This document shows, piece by piece, positions 62,020 through 64,000 of a DNA stretch of 64,000 bases (positions within the stretch are counted from its first letter, which is position 1; every line of letters starts with the position of its first letter). Under the pieces are notes generated by a model. That model searched no databases, had not been told where the DNA came from, and was given only the letters and a program-made list of their open reading frames with translations. The stretch is from positions 326,978 through 390,977 of the forward strand of contig NZ_QTZO01000002.1 in NCBI RefSeq assembly GCF_004025585.1. The letters are read 5' to 3'. A program made the position numbers and the translations under genes. This DNA comes from Pseudodesulfovibrio sp. S3. GTDB lineage: Bacteria > Desulfobacterota > Desulfovibrionia > Desulfovibrionales > Desulfovibrionaceae.

Positions 62020-62295
62020 CTAGTGCAATTGTGCACTTTTTTTCAATTCTATTTCATCTATATCGTCGCCATCTCGCAAATGAGGATCTGGGCAATACGC
62101 TTCAACTGCGTAGCAAAGAGTATTTAATATCTCATAGTCTTTTTCTGGAATTTCTTTTGCTTCATTAGAAAAGATTCTAAAGTATTCTTTTTGAAAAGTT
62201 TCTGCTTTAGTTTTTTTATTTAAAAAAGTAACAATCATTTTTATATACACTTTTCTTGAGTAGTGGCTGTTAACCATATCTATGTGCATTGCCAT
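62020..62295 (-). CDS. Colicin D-type immunity-like protein
   Basis: A 91-residue acidic protein. EKDYEILNTLCYAVEAYCPD and PHLRDGDDIDEIELKKSA look like small helical tRNase immunity proteins of the colicin D group. The preceding 55 or so codons encode a colicin D-like toxin end, and its TAA shares a base with this ATG, the usual toxin-immunity coupling. Family placement rests mainly on that partner. Confidence 0.6.
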   Translation of the reverse strand: MAMHIDMVNSHYSRKVYIKMIVTFLNKKTKAETFQKEYFRIFSNEAKEIPEKDYEILNTLCYAVEAYCPDPHLRDGDDIDEIELKKSAQLH

Positions 62296-62470
62296 TAAAG
62301 GCTCCCTCTAGATAAAATATTGGTTAATTGTTTGTTATTTAACTTCCACCCACTAAGAAATTCACCATTACGTTTAGTTATCATGTTTAGTCCTGTTTTT
62401 GGGTCAACGAAATGAATAACCTCATCTCCTCGGTATGTTCCTTCGATCGCCTTCACTGTAGGGCTATTTA
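62295..62470 (-). pseudogene. C-terminal remnant of a colicin D-like toxin domain
   Basis: On the minus strand the frame reads NSPTVKAIEGTYRGDEVIHF, then VDPKTGLNMITKRNGEFLSG, then WKLNNKQLTNILSRGSL and TAA. H-(F/Y)-x-(D/N)-PKTGLN and GEFLSGWKL are the colicin D tRNase C-terminal signature. The piece starts abruptly at the REP-like end GAATTAGAGG (62471), so the rest of the toxin was lost or displaced. Confidence 0.7.
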
Positions 62471-62480
62471 GAATTAGAGG

Positions 62481-63222
62481 GAATTAGAGGGACAGTATAC
62501 CTAATTCCGCTTCTTCGGGCCGGGTTTCCGGGGTCGCAAGTCCACTCCTGTACGGGCTTGCAACCGATCGAAAAACGCGTCGTTGCCGAGTGGGCGGCCT
62601 GTCCGTGCATGCTTACTCAAGGCATCCATAGCATCCTGCGCATCCCCTGAGGCTATGAAGCTTCGCCAATCCGGAACCATGGAAAGCAGAGGCCCTGCCT
62701 TTACCAGAATATCGTCCCGCCCCTGCAAATGGGCCAGGGCGCTGCTCCAGGGGTAATCGGCAGGGTCCGAGACCATGCCTGCACGCACGGGATTGCGTTC
62801 GATATAGCGGGCCGCCGCGAGCGCATGCGCCTCATCCATGACAAAGGAGGAAAAGCGATCCTGCCACAGGTGGCCGGTCCAACCCTCGCGCTTGTTGACA
62901 TGGAGCGAGTAGCGGCGGTGAGCCTCCCCGAAAGCCAGGCGCAAACCGCTTTCGGTCTCTGGAACGGCAATCAGATGCACATGATTGGTCATCAGGCAGT
63001 AGCACCAGATGGCCACGCAATGTCTGTCGCACCACTCCCTGACAAGTTCCAGATACAACTGGTAATCCGCCTCGCAAAAGAACGTGGGCAATCGACGGTT
63101 TCCTCGCTGCACCACATGGTGGGCCTCACCGGATACGACAATACGAGCAATTCTCGGCATGGGCGCAATATCCTACATGGACTCTACCAAGTCAAGAATT
63201 AGGTATACTGTTCCCCTAATTC
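62481..63222. mobile_element. REP-RAYT unit with 27-bp imperfect inverted ends
   Basis: GAATTAGAGGGACAGTATAC plus CTAATTC at 62481-62507 matches, inverted with two mismatches, 63196-63222. Further partial boxes (GGTATACTGTCCCCCTAATT, TGTCCCCCTAATTC) follow to 63261. It encloses an intact RAYT gene. A second copy of the left part begins at 63631. Confidence 0.8.
62501..63160 (-). CDS. REP-associated tyrosine transposase (RAYT/Y1), full length
   Basis: A 219-residue Y1 transposase. MPRIARIVVSGEAHHVVQRG is the family start, CLMTNHVHLIAVPETESGLR holds the HUH site (H-V-H), HLWQDRFSSFVMDEAHALAA and RYIERNPVRAGMVSDPADYP the second conserved block, ending LRPRKPGPKKRN. The stop lies inside the left inverted end. 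GC-rich, unlike the immunity genes on both sides. Confidence 0.92.
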   Translation of the reverse strand: MPRIARIVVSGEAHHVVQRGNRRLPTFFCEADYQLYLELVREWCDRHCVAIWCYCLMTNHVHLIAVPETESGLRLAFGEAHRRYSLHVNKREGWTGHLWQDRFSSFVMDEAHALAAARYIERNPVRAGMVSDPADYPWSSALAHLQGRDDILVKAGPLLSMVPDWRSFIASGDAQDAMDALSKHARTGRPLGNDAFFDRLQARTGVDLRPRKPGPKKRN

Positions 63223-63279
63223 GAGGTATACTGTCCCCCTAATTCCTGTCCCCCTAATTCCCAAAATGTGAAACTTCTA

Positions 63280-63519
63280 TTATGAACGCTCAATTATTAA
63301 CTCACACGATCCGTCTTCTAACCCCGTCAACTCATCTAAATGCATATGCTCCCCCTTCAAAGTGTCATCCATTGAAAACAACAAAAACAGTCGTGCTAAT
63401 GATAAAAATCCTGCAGAATTAGCTTTTAGTACTACTTCGTTTGAAGCATTGATGTGAACTTCAACTTCAACTCCATTTTTCCAATAGTTGCCGTCTGGTA
63501 AGTCAAAAGAGTATTTCAT
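63280..63519 (-). CDS. Imm32-like immunity protein
   Basis: A 79-residue protein. NSAGFLSLARLFLLFSMDDT and GEHMHLDELTGLEDGSCELI correspond to the Imm32 family (G..SLA..L..L......G.H.HLD....LE.GS.EL.I), immunity proteins of polymorphic toxins. It starts three bases after the stop of a toxin-like tail. AT-rich. Confidence 0.72.
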   Translation of the reverse strand: MKYSFDLPDGNYWKNGVEVEVHINASNEVVLKANSAGFLSLARLFLLFSMDDTLKGEHMHLDELTGLEDGSCELIIERS

Positions 63520-63522
63520 ACA

Positions 63523-63608
63523 CTAGTCCTTGATATTTATACGTAAGTTGTCACCTTTTTTAATCATCATCTTCCCTGGCTTGTTAGGATTTGGACTCAA
63601 CAATTCAA
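63523..63608 (-). pseudogene. C-terminal remnant of a toxin upstream of the Imm32-like gene
   Basis: On the minus strand the frame ends LELLSPNPNKPGKMMIKKGD, then NLRINIKD and TAG, three bases before the Imm32-like ATG. It begins abruptly next to a partial REP-like box (63609-63626). The toxin type cannot be told from 28 residues. Confidence 0.55.
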
Positions 63609-63650
63609 GGGACGGAATTAGAGGGACGCGGAATTAGAGGGACAGTATAC

Positions 63651-64000
63651 CTAATTCCGCTTCTTCGGGCCGGGTTTCCGGGGTCGCAAGTCCACTCCTG
63701 TACGGGCTTGCAACCGATCGAAAAACACGTCGTTGCCGAGCGGGCGGCCTGTCCGTGCATGCTTACTCAAGGCATCCATATCATCCTGCACATCCTCTGA
63801 GGCTATGAAGCTTCGCCACTCCGGAACCATGGAAAGCAGAGGCCCTGCCTTTACCAGAATATCGTCCCTCCCTTGCAAATGGGCCAGGGCGCTGCTCCAG
63901 GGGTAATCGGCAGGGTCCGAGACCATGCCTGCACGCACGGGATTGCGTTCGATATAGCGGGCCGCCGCGAGCGCATGCGCCTCATCCATGACAAAGGAGG
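63651..64000 (-). CDS. REP-associated tyrosine transposase, second copy (partial at window end)
   Basis: The C-terminal half or more of a RAYT nearly identical to 62501-63160: at offset 1150 the two differ at roughly ten of 350 bases. The frame is open to the window edge. It has its own left inverted end at 63631-63657 with the same sequence. Confidence 0.88.
   Translation of the reverse strand, partial: SFVMDEAHALAAARYIERNPVRAGMVSDPADYPWSSALAHLQGRDDILVKAGPLLSMVPEWRSFIASEDVQDDMDALSKHARTGRPLGNDVFFDRLQARTGVDLRPRKPGPKKRN

Overview
The window looks like a chromosomal segment of a sulfate-reducing deltaproteobacterium of the Desulfovibrio/Pseudodesulfovibrio type. Supporting signs are a GC-rich core, the order rplU-rpmA-obgE, a SahR-ahcY pair, a YedE/TusA selenium cluster, a tRNA-Sec gene, and long palindromes of a kind I associate with this group. 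This assignment is inference from gene content; no rRNA or species marker is present.

Layout. 1-5.5 kb is an AT-richer accessory segment downstream of tRNA-Ala. It holds the end of a protein with a PD-(D/E)xK-like nuclease domain, a HEPN protein, a DUF6933 protein, transposase debris and a secreted protein; a diverged copy of the tRNA-Ala 3' flank lies about 2.5 kb away. 5.6-30 kb is core: dipeptide-type permeases, a hybrid kinase, recN, MarC, acyl-ACP thioesterase, HD-GYP protein, an ECF sigma operon carrying a glycogen-binding-domain protein, an operon with a small UGA-containing gene, rplU-rpmA-obgE, proB and an MFS carrier. 30-36 kb has a molybdenum flavour (MOT1-type transporter, molybdenum-storage-like kinase fold, moeA) around argB. 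36-42 kb has ahcY-sahR, paired PEGA lipoproteins, a universal stress protein, tRNA-Gln and tRNA-Glu. 42-45 kb is a DUF1538-DUF1538-PII-CBS-zinc ribbon operon. 45-48 kb is the selenium-linked yedE/tusA/DUF3343 cluster. 49-55.6 kb has a ferric-type ABC importer, small enzymes and an ECF sigma/periplasmic sensor operon.

From tRNA-Sec (55.84 kb) to the end the sequence is accessory again: an Rhs C-terminal core with an L,D-transpeptidase-like tip, a probably broken and an intact immunity candidate, opgG, then a mosaic of small immunity-like genes and severed toxin C-termini separated by REP-like palindromes and RAYT (Y1) transposases.

Two themes connect distant parts. Selenium: tRNA-Sec, the YedE/TusA/DUF3343 cluster, and a small gene at 20635-20880 that reads through an in-frame TGA followed at once by a SECIS-like hairpin. 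Toxin-immunity decay: at least two immunity genes are still preceded by the last codons of their toxins, each cut off where a REP/RAYT repeat begins.
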